51,056 bases of DNA, from NCBI GenBank assembly GCA_007130245.1, contig SLSW01000066.1:1-51056 (forward strand), read 5' to 3'. The first letter of the stretch is position 1; every line of letters begins with the position of its first letter. The notes below the pieces were generated by a model that saw only the letters and a list, made by a program, of their open reading frames with translations, did no database searches and was not told the DNA's origin. The stretch is from Micromonosporaceae bacterium (GTDB taxonomy: Bacteria; Actinomycetota; Actinomycetes; Mycobacteriales; Micromonosporaceae). Of the stretch, positions 1-10,696 are shown in pieces. The translations under genes were made by a program, and so were the position numbers.

Positions 1-476
1 CGCCGCGGCACGGTGGAGCCGCTCTGGCGCTCCGGGTCCTGGGTGAAGCGGCGCTCCACCCCGTACTTGAGATCACGGCAGGTGACCGGTTCACCGTCCT
101 CCCACCGCACGCCGTCGCGGATGGTGAAGTCCCAGACGGTGTTGTCGGCGTTGGGCCGCCCGGTGTCGGTAGCCAGGTCGGGCACGATCTCGCTGGCGCG
201 TTCCTCCTCGGCCCGGAAGGTGGTCAGGGTCCGGGTGATGAGCTTGCTGAAGTTGGCCTCCACCGCGGCTCCGATGAGCTGGGGGTCGAGCATCTGCGGC
301 CAGCCGATCATCGACACCTGCAGCGTGCCGCCGCGCTCGGGAAGGTCGGCCTCGTCACCCGCGTCGGCGGTCTGGCACGCAGCGGTGGCCAGCAGCGCGG
401 CAGCGGCCAGGGTGGCGGTCAGTGCCGTGACGGCGCGTCGGGGTGTGCGCGCGCGGGGGGTCAGCGAGGGCTTCAC
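1..476 (-). CDS. ABC transporter family 5 (peptide-type) solute-binding lipoprotein, 3' end cut off by the window
   Basis: This reading frame is not in the ORF track because it runs off the left edge. I translated about 158 residues by hand from a GTG at 476. The N-terminus is basic (KPSLTPRARTPRRAV), followed by a hydrophobic stretch and a lipobox-like LLATAAC, so it should be exported and lipid-anchored. The mature part reads RGGTLQVSMIGWPQMLDPQ, then WDFTIRDGVRWEDGEPVTCRD, which is the characteristic start of family 5 (DppA/OppA-like) extracellular binding proteins. It would capture an oligopeptide or similar solute for an ABC importer. It lies downstream of tpiA on the same strand, with a 107-base gap, so it may have its own promoter. 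The substrate cannot be told from this fragment. Confidence 0.85.
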   Translation of the reverse strand, partial: MKPSLTPRARTPRRAVTALTATLAAAALLATAACQTADAGDEADLPERGGTLQVSMIGWPQMLDPQLIGAAVEANFSKLITRTLTTFRAEEERASEIVPDLATDTGRPNADNTVWDFTIRDGVRWEDGEPVTCRDLKYGVERRFTQDPERQSGSTVPR

Positions 477-583
477 AGTGGCTCACTCTAGCCGTCAGAC
501 GGCCCGGCTGAATGTCACCCCCCGGGGGAATTGTCGCCAGCGGGGGCGGGCTGTCCGGACGGGTTCACACCGTCTCGACGAGG

Positions 584-1368
584 CTACTCAGCGGCGTCGG
601 CGAATCGGCAGATACCGACGAATTCCTCGGCAACCAGGCTCGCGCCGCCCACCAGCGCGCCGTCGATGTCCGGCTGCTCCATGATGCCGGTGATGTTGGC
701 CGCCTTGACCGAGCCGCCGTAGAGGAGCCGGACCGTCCCGGCGGCGCCGCCGCCGAAGCCCTCGGCCAGCCGCCGCCGCAGCGACCCGATCACCTCCTGT
801 GCATCATCGGGGGTGGCGGTGCGGCCGGTGCCGATCGCCCACACCGGCTCGTAGGCGATCACCATGCTCCCGACCTGCTCGGCGGTGCGTCCGTCCAGCG
901 CGGCGTCCAGCTGCGCGACGGTGTGGCGCACGTGGTCGCCGGCCTCGCGCACCTCCAGGCCTTCGCCGACACACAGGATCGGCACCAGGTCGTTGCCGAG
1001 CGCCGCGTTGACCTTGGCGTTGACCAGGGCGTCGTCCTCGTGGTGGTGGGCGCGCCGCTCGGAGTGGCCGACCACCACATACCGGCAGCCGAGCTTGGCA
1101 AGCATGCTGCCGGACACGTCGCCGGTGTAGGCGCCCGGCGAGTGCGGCGACAGGTCCTGTGCCCCATAGCCGATCTGCAGCCGGTCGCCGTCGACCAGCG
1201 TCTGCACGCTGCGCAACGCCGTGAACGGCGGCAGTACGACCACCTCGATGTCGTCGAAGATTCGCTCAGGCAGGCTGAACGCCAGCTTCTGCACCAGCGC
1301 GATCGCCTCGAGGTGGTTGAGGTTCATCTTCCAGTTGCCGGCCATCAACGGCCGCCGTGCCGGTCTGC

Positions 1369-1372
<4 letters not shown>
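584..1372 (-). CDS. tpiA: Triosephosphate isomerase
   Basis: It interconverts dihydroxyacetone phosphate and glyceraldehyde 3-phosphate in glycolysis. The 262-residue protein has all catalytic signatures: NWKMN with Lys15, GHSERR with His103, and [11 protein letters not shown] with Glu175; the phosphate-gripping LLYGGSVK is near the C-terminus. The ORF-track frame extends to 1882 but enters pgk. I chose the GTG at 1372 because it overlaps the pgk stop (GTGA) and gives the usual actinobacterial start ([17 protein letters not shown]). It is the last gene of gap-pgk-tpiA and is translationally coupled to pgk by this overlap. Length matches the family. Confidence 0.97.
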
Positions 1373-3674
<2,302 letters not shown>

Positions 3675-3686
3675 TTATCCCTCTTG

Positions 3687-4667
3687 TCAGCAGTTCATCA
3701 TCTCGGGGGTGACAGAAGAGTCGGTGTCCGGGATGCCGAGCTCCCTGGCGCGCTTGTCCGCCAGCGCGAGCAGCCGGCGGATGCGCCCGGCGATCGCGTC
3801 CTTGGTCAGCGGCGGGTCGGCCATCGCGCCGAGCTCCTCCAGCGAGGCCTGCCGGTTGGCCAGTCGCAGCCTCCCGGCGCTGGTGAGGTGCTCCGGCGCA
3901 TCGTCGCCCAGGATCTCCAGCGCACGGGTCACCCGGGCGGCCGCGGCCACCGCCGCCCGGGCCGAGCGGCGCAGGTTGGCGTCGTCGAAGTTGGCCAGGC
4001 GGTTGGCGGTGGCCCGTACCTCACGCCGCACCCGCCGCTCCTCCCAGGTCAGCACGCTGGAGTGGGCGCCGATGCGGGTCAGCAGTGCGGCGATGGCGTC
4101 GCCGTCCTTGACCACCACCCGGTCGACCGAGCGCACCTCGCGCGCCTTGGCGGTGATGCCGATGCGTCGGGCCGCGCCCACCAGAGCCAGGGCGGACTCG
4201 GGACCGGGACAGGTGATCTCCAGCGCGCAGGAACGGCCGGGCTCGGTCAACGAGCCGTGGGCCAGGAACGCGCCCCGCCAGGCCGCCACGGAGCAGCAGA
4301 CACCGCCGGCGACCACATGTGGCGGCAGCCCCCGCACCGGGCGTCCCCGCAGGTCGAGCAGCCCGGTCTGGCGGGCCAGCGCCTCGCCGTCCTTGACCAC
4401 CCGCACGATGTAGTGGCTGCCCTTGCGGATGCCACCGGAGGCCAGCACGTGGATCTCGCTGGAGTAGCCGTAGACGTCAGCGACCTCGCGGCGCAACCGG
4501 CGCGCGGTCGCGCCGGTGTCCAGGTCGGCCTCGACCACCACGTTGCCGGACACGATGTGCAGGCCGCCCGCGAACCGTAACAGCGCGGTCATCTCCGAGC
4601 GCCGGCAGCAGGGTTTGGTTACGTCGACGCGACTCAGTTCGTCCTTGACCGCTGCGGTCATCGCCAT
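3687..4667 (-). CDS. whiA: WhiA, sporulation/cell-division DNA-binding regulator
   Basis: WhiA is a family found across Gram-positives; in Streptomyces it works with WhiB to switch on sporulation septation genes. The 326-residue protein starts with the typical [16 protein letters not shown] and PCCRRSEM, followed by the degenerate homing-endonuclease-like (LAGLIDADG) fold with no nuclease role. The C-terminal helix-turn-helix is seen in [33 protein letters not shown]. The start has GAGGTGAGC upstream. It follows yvcK by 30 bases in the rapZ-yvcK-whiA operon common to actinobacteria and Firmicutes. Identification is by strong whole-length resemblance. Confidence 0.97.
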   Translation of the reverse strand: MAMTAAVKDELSRVDVTKPCCRRSEMTALLRFAGGLHIVSGNVVVEADLDTGATARRLRREVADVYGYSSEIHVLASGGIRKGSHYIVRVVKDGEALARQTGLLDLRGRPVRGLPPHVVAGGVCCSVAAWRGAFLAHGSLTEPGRSCALEITCPGPESALALVGAARRIGITAKAREVRSVDRVVVKDGDAIAALLTRIGAHSSVLTWEERRVRREVRATANRLANFDDANLRRSARAAVAAAARVTRALEILGDDAPEHLTSAGRLRLANRQASLEELGAMADPPLTKDAIAGRIRRLLALADKRARELGIPDTDSSVTPEMMNC

Positions 4668-4697
4668 TGTGTGCTCACCTCGCCTGTGTCATCGTGC

Positions 4698-5711
4698 TCA
4701 ACGAGTGGCGGCCAGCAAGGGCAACAGTGCGGCGGCCAGTGCGTCCGGATCGTGTCGGGCCTCGGCGCCGGAAGTGGCCACCGGGGCCAGCACCAACTGG
4801 GCACCCAGCGATTCTGCCGCATGCGCGGCGGGCTTGGGGTCGGTTACCCAGATCGAGTCCCCCAGCACCACGTCGACCCGCAGGTCCGGTGCGTAGGTGG
4901 ACAGCGCCGCCAGGTGGTCCGGGACGGTCATCCCGACGGTCTCCTGCTCGGTGGTCAGGTTGAGCACGATCAGCCGCCGCGCCCGGCTGCGGTGGATCGC
5001 CGCGGCCAGGTCCGGCACGAGCAGGTGCGGGATCACGCTGGTGTACCAACTGCCGGGGCCGAACACCAGCCAGTCCGCCCCGGTGACCGCGCTGATCGCC
5101 TCCTCGCAGGCGACCGGCGCCGGCGGGTGCAGCCGCACCTGCTCCACCTGTCCGGTGCTGGCCGCGACCTCGTGCTGTCCGCGCACGGTGACCAGCTCGT
5201 CGGGGCGGTCGGGATCGGCGCCGCGTACCCGGGCCTCGATGGCCACCGGCTGACGCGACATCGGCAGCACCCGGCCGGCGGCGCGCACCATCCGGCCGGC
5301 GTGCGCGAGGGCGGCCACCGGATCGCCGAGCTGTTCCATCAGGCCGCACAGCACCAGGTTGCCCACGGCGTGCCCGGCCAGCGGGTCGGTGCCGTCGAAG
5401 CGGTGCTGAAACAGCGCGGCGGTGGTGCTGCTGTGGTGGTCGTCGGCGGCCAGCGCCACCAGCGCCTGCCGCAGGTCGCCGGGGGGCAACGCCCCCCGTT
5501 GTCCGCGCAGCCGTCCGCTGGAGCCGCCGTTGTCCCCGACCGTCACCACCGCGGTGATCTCCCACGGGCCGGCGGCTTCGGCGGCCGCAGCGGCTTCGGC
5601 GGCCGCAGCGGACTCGGCGGCCGCGGCGGACTCGGCCGCGGCGGCGCCACGGCGCAACCCACGCAGGCACGCGCCCAGTCCGTGGCCTCCTCCGAACGCG
5701 ACGATCCTCAT
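4698..5711 (-). CDS. yvcK: YvcK/CofD-like gluconeogenesis factor (UPF0052)
   Basis: YvcK-family proteins bind UDP-sugars and are needed for normal cell shape and growth on gluconeogenic carbon sources. The protein opens with MRIVAFGGGHGLGACLRGLR and continues with VTVGDNGGSSGRLR and ALPPGDLRQALVALA, all family hallmarks; the C-terminal half has the FGPGSWYTSVIPHLL motif. The start at 5711 was chosen because its ATG overlaps the rapZ stop (ATGA), rather than the track's 5819. The 337-residue length includes an unusual 27-residue insertion of Ala/Glu repeats at about residues 22-48, between the first glycine loop and the next strand. The rest of the protein looks intact. Confidence 0.93.
   Translation of the reverse strand: MRIVAFGGGHGLGACLRGLRRGAAAAESAAAAESAAAAEAAAAAEAAGPWEITAVVTVGDNGGSSGRLRGQRGALPPGDLRQALVALAADDHHSSTTAALFQHRFDGTDPLAGHAVGNLVLCGLMEQLGDPVAALAHAGRMVRAAGRVLPMSRQPVAIEARVRGADPDRPDELVTVRGQHEVAASTGQVEQVRLHPPAPVACEEAISAVTGADWLVFGPGSWYTSVIPHLLVPDLAAAIHRSRARRLIVLNLTTEQETVGMTVPDHLAALSTYAPDLRVDVVLGDSIWVTDPKPAAHAAESLGAQLVLAPVATSGAEARHDPDALAAALLPLLAATR
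5576..5645. repeat. Imperfect 15-18 bp tandem repeat inside yvcK
   Basis: On the plus strand the unit GCGGCTTCGGCGGCCGCA is repeated with small changes about four times. It encodes the (A)nE(S) low-complexity insertion of YvcK and keeps the reading frame. Such a repeat is prone to slippage, so its length may differ between strains. Confidence 0.8.
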
Positions 5712-6607
5712 TCGCGCCCCAGGTCCCGGTGGTGCGGGTGCGCATGGACGCGTAGCTGGCGCAGCCGGCCCGCCAGCTCCTCGGCGATAGCCACGCTGCG
5801 GTGCTTGCCCCCGGTGCACCCGACCGCGACGGTCAGGTACCGCTTGCCTTCCCGTTCGAACCCCGGGGCGGTCGCGTTGATCATCCAGGCGAACGTCTCC
5901 ACGAAGGTGCCTGCACCGCGCTGGCCGAGCACGTACCCGCTGACCTCATCCTCGCGCCCGGTCAGGTCACGCAGCTCCGGCACCCAGTGGGGGTTGGGCA
6001 GGAACCTGGCGTCGAGCACGAAATCGGCGTCCGGCGGCAGGCCGTACTTGAAGCCGAACGACAGGACCGTCACCCGCAGCCGTCGGGTGTCCTCCTCCGA
6101 GAAGAGCTCCTCGACCCGCGCCCGCAGCTGGTTCACGTTCAGATGGCTGGTGTCGATGATCACGTCGGCGATCTCACGTGCACCGGCCAGCAGCTTACGT
6201 TCGGCCGCGATCCCGTCCGGCAGCCGCCCCTGGCCCTGCAGCGGGTGGGAGCGCCGCACGCTCTCGAACCGGCGGATCAGCACTTCGTCGTCGGCGTCCA
6301 CGAAGATCACCTTTGCGGGAAAGCCCCGCTGCGCCAGCGCCCGGATCCCGCCGACCAGATCTCCGGAGAAGGCATGGCTGCGCACGTCCAGCACCATCGC
6401 GGTCCGACGGACCGCCTGACCGGCCCGGTGCGCGAGCTCGGCCATGTCCAGCAGCAGGGCCTGCGGCAGGTTGTCGACCACGTAGAAACCGACGTTCTCC
6501 AGCGCCCGCGCCACGGTGCTGCGGCCACCGCCGGACACGCCGGTCACCACCACCAGCTCGGCCGGTGCGGGCCCGTCGCCCCCGGCACTCGTCGGGTCGT
6601 CGGTCAC
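5708..6607 (-). CDS. rapZ: RapZ-family nucleotide-binding adapter protein
   Basis: RapZ (formerly YvcJ/YhbJ) is a P-loop protein; in E. coli it directs RNase E to the sRNA GlmZ, while in Gram-positives the role is less clear. The 299-residue protein has Walker A GVSGGGRST (Arg in place of Lys, which I recall as common in actinobacterial members), VVDNLP, the SFGFKYGLPPDADFVLDARFLPNP block, and the C-terminal VAVGCTGGKHRSVAIAEEL. The track's 386-residue frame starts far upstream; I chose the GTG at 6607 because GAAGGGGGAAC lies just before it and the extra 87 residues look like untranslated GC-rich sequence. It heads the rapZ-yvcK-whiA operon. Confidence 0.93.
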   Translation of the reverse strand: MTDDPTSAGGDGPAPAELVVVTGVSGGGRSTVARALENVGFYVVDNLPQALLLDMAELAHRAGQAVRRTAMVLDVRSHAFSGDLVGGIRALAQRGFPAKVIFVDADDEVLIRRFESVRRSHPLQGQGRLPDGIAAERKLLAGAREIADVIIDTSHLNVNQLRARVEELFSEEDTRRLRVTVLSFGFKYGLPPDADFVLDARFLPNPHWVPELRDLTGREDEVSGYVLGQRGAGTFVETFAWMINATAPGFEREGKRYLTVAVGCTGGKHRSVAIAEELAGRLRQLRVHAHPHHRDLGRE

Positions 6608-6705
6608 GTTCCCCCTTCCGGACCGCACAGCACCTGCCCCTCCGGACCGTACGGCACGTCGGGGCACGCGCGGCCCCGATGCTCGGCCGCTGGCGCCCTT
6701 GCCGC

Positions 6706-6711
6706 ATCCTA
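6706..6711 (-). promoter_or_regulatory. Possible -10 element for the rapZ operon
   Basis: TAGGAT on the minus strand lies about 98 bases upstream of the rapZ GTG. No good -35 is visible. The leader between them has two copies of TCCGGACCGYACRGCAC (6617-6633 and 6641-6657) with no known role. Confidence 0.3.
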
Positions 6712-6888
6712 TCCCCGCCCCGCCCGCCCGGCGGTCGGCTGGCTGACATGGATCTCGCCGGCCATCGGCCGCCGGCGACCGGCACCATGTCCCGGTCGCT
6801 ACCACTCTGCTCGGCCCACCGACCACCTCGCCGGCCCCGGCCACCCCTCTGCCCGGGAGATCGACCACCCCGGCCGGATGGCCGCCAC

Positions 6889-7278
6889 TCAGCCGTCGCG
6901 CTGCCGGCCGAGCACTCCCGCAACATCCGGAGGTCGGAACCCGTCACCCCTCTGCACCTTGCCGTCCCGGATGAGAGGACGACCGTCCGGCCCGAGCTTG
7001 CTCATGTTGGCCCGATGAACTTCACGCAACACGGCATCGAGGTCGATGCCGTAGGTCACCGCCGTGCCGTAGGCAACGTAGACCACATCCGCCAGCTCGC
7101 GGGCGACCTCATCGAGACGCCCGCCGCGGACCGCGTCGGCAAGCTCGCGGACCTCTTCTTCCAGCAGCCGCTGTCGTGCTTCGACAAGATCGCCAGGTGG
7201 CGTCGTAGGCCGATCCGCCGCAGCCAGGCCGAAGACCTCATGGAACTCGCGAACCAGCGACAAGGGCAGACGATCCAC
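6889..7278 (-). CDS. MazG-like nucleotide pyrophosphohydrolase
   Basis: The protein reads LVREFHEVFGL, then EEEVRELADAV and ELADVVYVAYGTAVTYGIDLDAVLREVHRANMSKLGPDGRP. This is the all-alpha NTP pyrophosphohydrolase (MazG/PRA-PH-like) fold, with the metal-binding ExxE...ExxD acidic residues visible. Such enzymes hydrolyse nucleoside triphosphates to monophosphates, often as housecleaning; the substrate here is unknown. The ORF-track start (7443) adds 55 residues with no family resemblance, so I chose the GTG at 7278 (MDRLPLSLVREF), giving 129 residues. No ribosome binding site is obvious. It stands alone between rapZ and the decayed gene next to uvrC. Confidence 0.85.
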   Translation of the reverse strand: MDRLPLSLVREFHEVFGLAAADRPTTPPGDLVEARQRLLEEEVRELADAVRGGRLDEVARELADVVYVAYGTAVTYGIDLDAVLREVHRANMSKLGPDGRPLIRDGKVQRGDGFRPPDVAGVLGRQRDG

Positions 7279-7496
7279 GACGAAAACGGTACTCGAAACC
7301 AGCGGCCACCACGTTGCGAAGGCACCGGCATCGCCCCGGCTGCTCGATCGCTCGGCCGATGAAGGTGCTCGCCATGTCGAGCCGAGCGGTAGCTGATCGA
7401 CCGGTACTCCACGCCCAGCAATCGTCATCCACAGGCTGTCCACAGCAGAGCCACCGGGCCTTGCGCAACCGCGGCGTGCGATCGAGACTCGACCGC

Positions 7497-8074
7497 GTGA
7501 GTGCCACCCGAGCGGACCTGTCCGGGGCGCTACGCAGGCTACGGCGGCGCGCGGACCTCAGCCAGCGGCAACTCGCTGAGCGGGGTGCCGTACCCCGACC
7601 ACGTTCGACGTCCGGCGCCTACGGCCAGGGGATGCGCCTGCCCTCGCATCGCTCCGCGACAGTGCCGGTCGCCTCGACAGCCGACGCCAGCCGGCCGGCA
7701 ACCCTGTCGCGGCACCGGAACCGCCGGCAGACCCTGGGGATGGGTCGCTCCGTTACCTGCGGGAACCGTCGTTGCGACACTGGGCCGCGGTGGAACGCAC
7801 CACCGGCCGGGTCCTCGGGCACGTCGCGGCCCGCCTGCACCGACGCCCCGGGGCCCGCCCGCGAATGATCGTCGTGGAGGCCGAGGTCGCCCCCGACCAC
7901 GCCGGTGGCCCGGTGCCGGGCATGCTGCGGGCGGCCCTGCGGGACGAAGCCACCCGGCTCGGGATCGACCGGCCGGTGGCGGTCGTTGACGATCCGTCAG
8001 CCGTCAGGCTGCTGCGCGATCTCAGCTTCCGTCGCCACCGGCGCCGCACTACCGCGGTCGGGATCACCGGATGA
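7497..8074 (+). pseudogene. Decayed XRE-type HTH gene with acetyltransferase-like C-terminal part (frameshifted)
   Basis: From a GTG at 7497 the frame reads MSATRADLSGALRRLRRRADLSQRQLAERGAVP, a clear start of an XRE-family helix-turn-helix. It then degenerates into Arg/Ser-rich nonsense. A second frame (position mod 3 = 2) is coherent from about 7592 to the TGA at 8074. It reads TTFDVRRLRPGDAPALASLRDSAGRLD, then SLRHWAAVERTTGRVLGHVAARL and VEAEVAPDHAGG..LRAALRDEATRLG, ending [16 protein letters not shown], which resembles a GNAT-like domain. The two halves cannot be joined without a frameshift, and HTH helices 3-5 seem deleted. Its 3' end overlaps uvrC by 78 bases on the other strand. The fold of the second half is an inference. 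Confidence 0.6.
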
Positions 8075-10045
8075 GCCCGGTGCCGCCGATCCGCCGTCAC
8101 CCGACAGTGCGGCCACGATCGCCCCGGCGGTACGTGGACCGATGCCCGGCACCTGCGCGATCTCCTCGGCGCTGGCCTGGCTCAGCCGCTTGACCGACCC
8201 GAACCTGCGCAGCAGCGCCTTGCGGCGCACCTCCCCCAGGCCCGGCACCGCGTCGAGTCCGGAGGCGGTCATCCGCTTGGAGCGTCGCTGCCGGTGGAAC
8301 GAGATGGCGAACCGGTGCGCCTCGTCACGCAGCCGCTGCAGCAGGTACAGCCCCTCGGACTGGCGCGGCAGGATCACCGGGACGTCCTGGTCCGGCAACC
8401 ACACCTCCTCCAGCCGCTTGGCCAGCCCGCACACCGCCACCTCCGTGATCGCGAGGTCGGCCAGCACCGCTGCGGCCGCGTTGACCTGCGGCGCGCCCCC
8501 GTCGACCACCACCAGCTGCGGCGGGTAGGCGAACCTGCGCGGCTTTCCCGTCTCCGGGTCCAGCGGGCCACCCGCCGCCTCCTCGGCCGCCGGCCCGGCG
8601 ACCCGACCCCCGCCGTCGTCCGGCGACGGCTCGCCGGCCGACCGGGCCGCCACGTACCGCGCGAACCGGCGGCGCAACACCTCCGACAGCGCCGCCACGT
8701 CGTCGGTGCCGTCGGCGCGCACCGTGAACCGGCGGTACTCGCTCTTGCGCGGCAGGCCGTCCTCGAAGACCACCATGCTGCCGACCACGTCGGTGCCGTG
8801 GATCTGCGACACGTCGTAGCACTCGATGCGCAGCGGCGCGGCGTCCAGCCCCAGCGCCCCGGCGATCTCCTCCAGCGCCTGGCTGCGCGCGGTCAGGTCC
8901 CCGGCACGGCGCAGCTTGTGGTTGGCCAGCGCCTCGGCGGCGTTGCGGGCCACCGTGTCCAGTAGTGCCTTCTTGTCGCCACGCTGCGGCACTCGCAGCC
9001 GCACCCGCGAGCCCCGGCGCTGCGACAGCCAGTCGGCCAGCGCCCCGGCATCGGTCGGAAGTGCCGGCACCAGCACCTCCCTCGGCACGTCCGAGGACTC
9101 CCCGTACACCTGGCTGCAGAAATGGTGCACGAGCTGGCCGAGGCCGGTGTCGCCGGTGGTGGCGTCGTCCATCTTCTCCACCACCCAGCCGCGCTGGCCG
9201 CGGACCCGCCCGCCACGCACATGGAACACCTGCACCGCCGCCTCCAGGGGATCGTCGGCGAACGCGACCACGTCCGCGTCGGTGCCGTCGGGAAGCACCA
9301 CCGCCTGCTTCTCCAGCGCCCGCCGCACCGCGGCCAGGTCGTCCCGCAGCCGCGCGGCACGCTCGAACTCGAGCTGCTGCGACGCCTCATGCATTCGCTG
9401 TTCCAGCCGCCGCACCAGGTGATCGGTGCGCCCGGCCATGAAGTCGCAGAACTCTTCCACGATGCGGCGGTGCTCCTCGGCGTCGACCCGGCCCACGCAC
9501 GGGGCCGCGCACTTGCCGATGTCGCCGAGCAGGCACGGGCGGCCGATCTGGGCGGCGCGGCGGAACACCCCGGCCGAGCAGGTGCGTGCCGGGAACACCC
9601 GCAGCAGCAGGTCCAATGTCTCCCGGATCGCCCAGGCGTGCGAGTACGGGCCGAAGTAGCGCACCCCCTTGCGCTTGGCGCCACGCATCACCTGCAGCCG
9701 CGGGTATTCCTCGTCGAGGGTGACCGCCAGGTAGGGGTACGACTTATCGTCGCGGTACTTGACGTTGAAGCGCGGGTCGTACTCCTTGATCCACGCGTAC
9801 TCCAGCTGCAGCGCCTCGACCTCGGTGTTGACCGTCACCCAGTCGACCGTCGCCGCGCTGGTGAGCATCTGCTGGGTGCGCGGGTGCAGCGTCCACAGGT
9901 CGCCGAAGTAGGAGCTCACGCGGCTGCGCAGGTTCTTCGCCTTACCGACGTAGATCACGCGGCCGTGCGGGTCACGAAACCGGTAGACCCCGGGAGCGTC
10001 CGGGACGGTGCCCGGCGCCGGCCGGTAGCTCGACGGATCCGCCAC
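7997..10045 (-). CDS. uvrC: Excinuclease ABC subunit C
   Basis: UvrC makes the dual incision in nucleotide excision repair after UvrA/UvrB damage recognition. The 682-residue protein has the GIY-YIG nuclease ([29 protein letters not shown], residues ~15-44), a UvrB-interacting UVR motif ([18 protein letters not shown]), the RNase H-like second nuclease ([22 protein letters not shown]), and C-terminal helix-hairpin-helix repeats ([26 protein letters not shown]). A Gly/Ala/Glu-rich insert sits between [17 protein letters not shown] and GPLDPETGK. The GTG start has no ribosome binding site but TAGGCT six bases upstream, suggesting a leaderless message. Its last 78 bases are overlapped by a decayed convergent gene. 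Confidence 0.98.
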   Translation of the reverse strand: MADPSSYRPAPGTVPDAPGVYRFRDPHGRVIYVGKAKNLRSRVSSYFGDLWTLHPRTQQMLTSAATVDWVTVNTEVEALQLEYAWIKEYDPRFNVKYRDDKSYPYLAVTLDEEYPRLQVMRGAKRKGVRYFGPYSHAWAIRETLDLLLRVFPARTCSAGVFRRAAQIGRPCLLGDIGKCAAPCVGRVDAEEHRRIVEEFCDFMAGRTDHLVRRLEQRMHEASQQLEFERAARLRDDLAAVRRALEKQAVVLPDGTDADVVAFADDPLEAAVQVFHVRGGRVRGQRGWVVEKMDDATTGDTGLGQLVHHFCSQVYGESSDVPREVLVPALPTDAGALADWLSQRRGSRVRLRVPQRGDKKALLDTVARNAAEALANHKLRRAGDLTARSQALEEIAGALGLDAAPLRIECYDVSQIHGTDVVGSMVVFEDGLPRKSEYRRFTVRADGTDDVAALSEVLRRRFARYVAARSAGEPSPDDGGGRVAGPAAEEAAGGPLDPETGKPRRFAYPPQLVVVDGGAPQVNAAAAVLADLAITEVAVCGLAKRLEEVWLPDQDVPVILPRQSEGLYLLQRLRDEAHRFAISFHRQRRSKRMTASGLDAVPGLGEVRRKALLRRFGSVKRLSQASAEEIAQVPGIGPRTAGAIVAALSGDGGSAAPGSSGDPDRGSAAPVATEAEIAQQPDG

Positions 10046-10051
10046 GCGGCA

Positions 10052-10057
10052 AGCCTA
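10052..10057 (-). promoter_or_regulatory. -10 element of a probably leaderless uvrC transcript
   Basis: TAGGCT on the minus strand is followed by six bases and the uvrC GTG. This spacing would put the transcription start at or next to the start codon. No clear -35 is seen. Confidence 0.45.
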
Positions 10058-10097
10058 TCCGCGCCGGCGGACAGTCCTCACGCCCGCACGATGGTGC

Positions 10098-10598
10098 TCA
10101 TCCCCGCACGATCGTCCCGTCGTCCTCCGCCACCTCCACCGGCGGCAGCGGATCCTGGGTCTCCGGCGTCTCCCCCCACGCCGCCTGCACGACCGCGCCG
10201 TCCTCGATCGAGTAGCGGCTGCCGTGGCAACGACAGTTGATGGTGCCGTCGCTGATGTCGGAGACCGTGCAGCCCTCGTGGGTGCAGATGGCGCTGAAGC
10301 CGCGGAAGTCACCCTCGCTCGGCTGGGTGACCACCACCTGCTCACCGGCGTTGATGTAGCCGCCGCCGACCTCCACCTCGTCCACCTCGGCGATGACGCC
10401 GGCGGGCAGGTCGTTATCGGGTGCGCCGGGGCCGTCGTCGCCGCACGCGGCCAGCAGCGCGCCGGCGCCGAGGCCTCCTGCGGCCGTGAACAGTCCCCGC
10501 CTGGTGGTTCCCGGCTCCGCCGGGACCCGTCCCCGCCCGGTGGGGCCCTGCGACTCCGGTCGTTCGCTTGCGGTGTCTGCGACTGGTTCTGCGCTCAC
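10098..10598 (-). CDS. Rieske [2Fe-2S] Tat-exported lipoprotein
   Basis: The 166-residue protein has a twin-arginine signal (TTRRGLFTAAGGLGAGALLAACG) with a lipobox cysteine, so it is probably folded with its cluster, exported by Tat and lipid-anchored. The Rieske ligands are CTHEGC and CRCHGSRY, giving two Cys and two His. It is a soluble-type Rieske domain of about 100 residues and would pass electrons on the outer face of the membrane; the partner is not known. The ORF track starts at 10700; I chose the GTG at 10598 because GGGAGGG lies at proper distance and the added 34 residues are unlike a leader. It lies 98 bases after uvrA and shares its ending style (SIEDGAVVQAAW) with the Rieske gene at 41612. 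Confidence 0.92.
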   Translation of the reverse strand: MSAEPVADTASERPESQGPTGRGRVPAEPGTTRRGLFTAAGGLGAGALLAACGDDGPGAPDNDLPAGVIAEVDEVEVGGGYINAGEQVVVTQPSEGDFRGFSAICTHEGCTVSDISDGTINCRCHGSRYSIEDGAVVQAAWGETPETQDPLPPVEVAEDDGTIVRG

Positions 10599-10696
10599 TG
10601 GCGGCCCTCCCGGATGGCGTGTCGTCGGTGACCGTGGACCGGCCACGCTGGTTACCACGACCACCGTACGACCGGGGTTCACCAGTCTGCGCGGCT

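Noticed and set aside
477-583. 107-base gap between tpiA and the solute-binding protein checked for tRNA or riboswitch
   Set aside because: Only a short CCCCCCGGGGG self-complementary run is seen; no cloverleaf or conserved aptamer motif.
4671-6419. 582-residue plus-strand ORF
   Set aside because: It is antisense to yvcK and rapZ; no start signal or domain.
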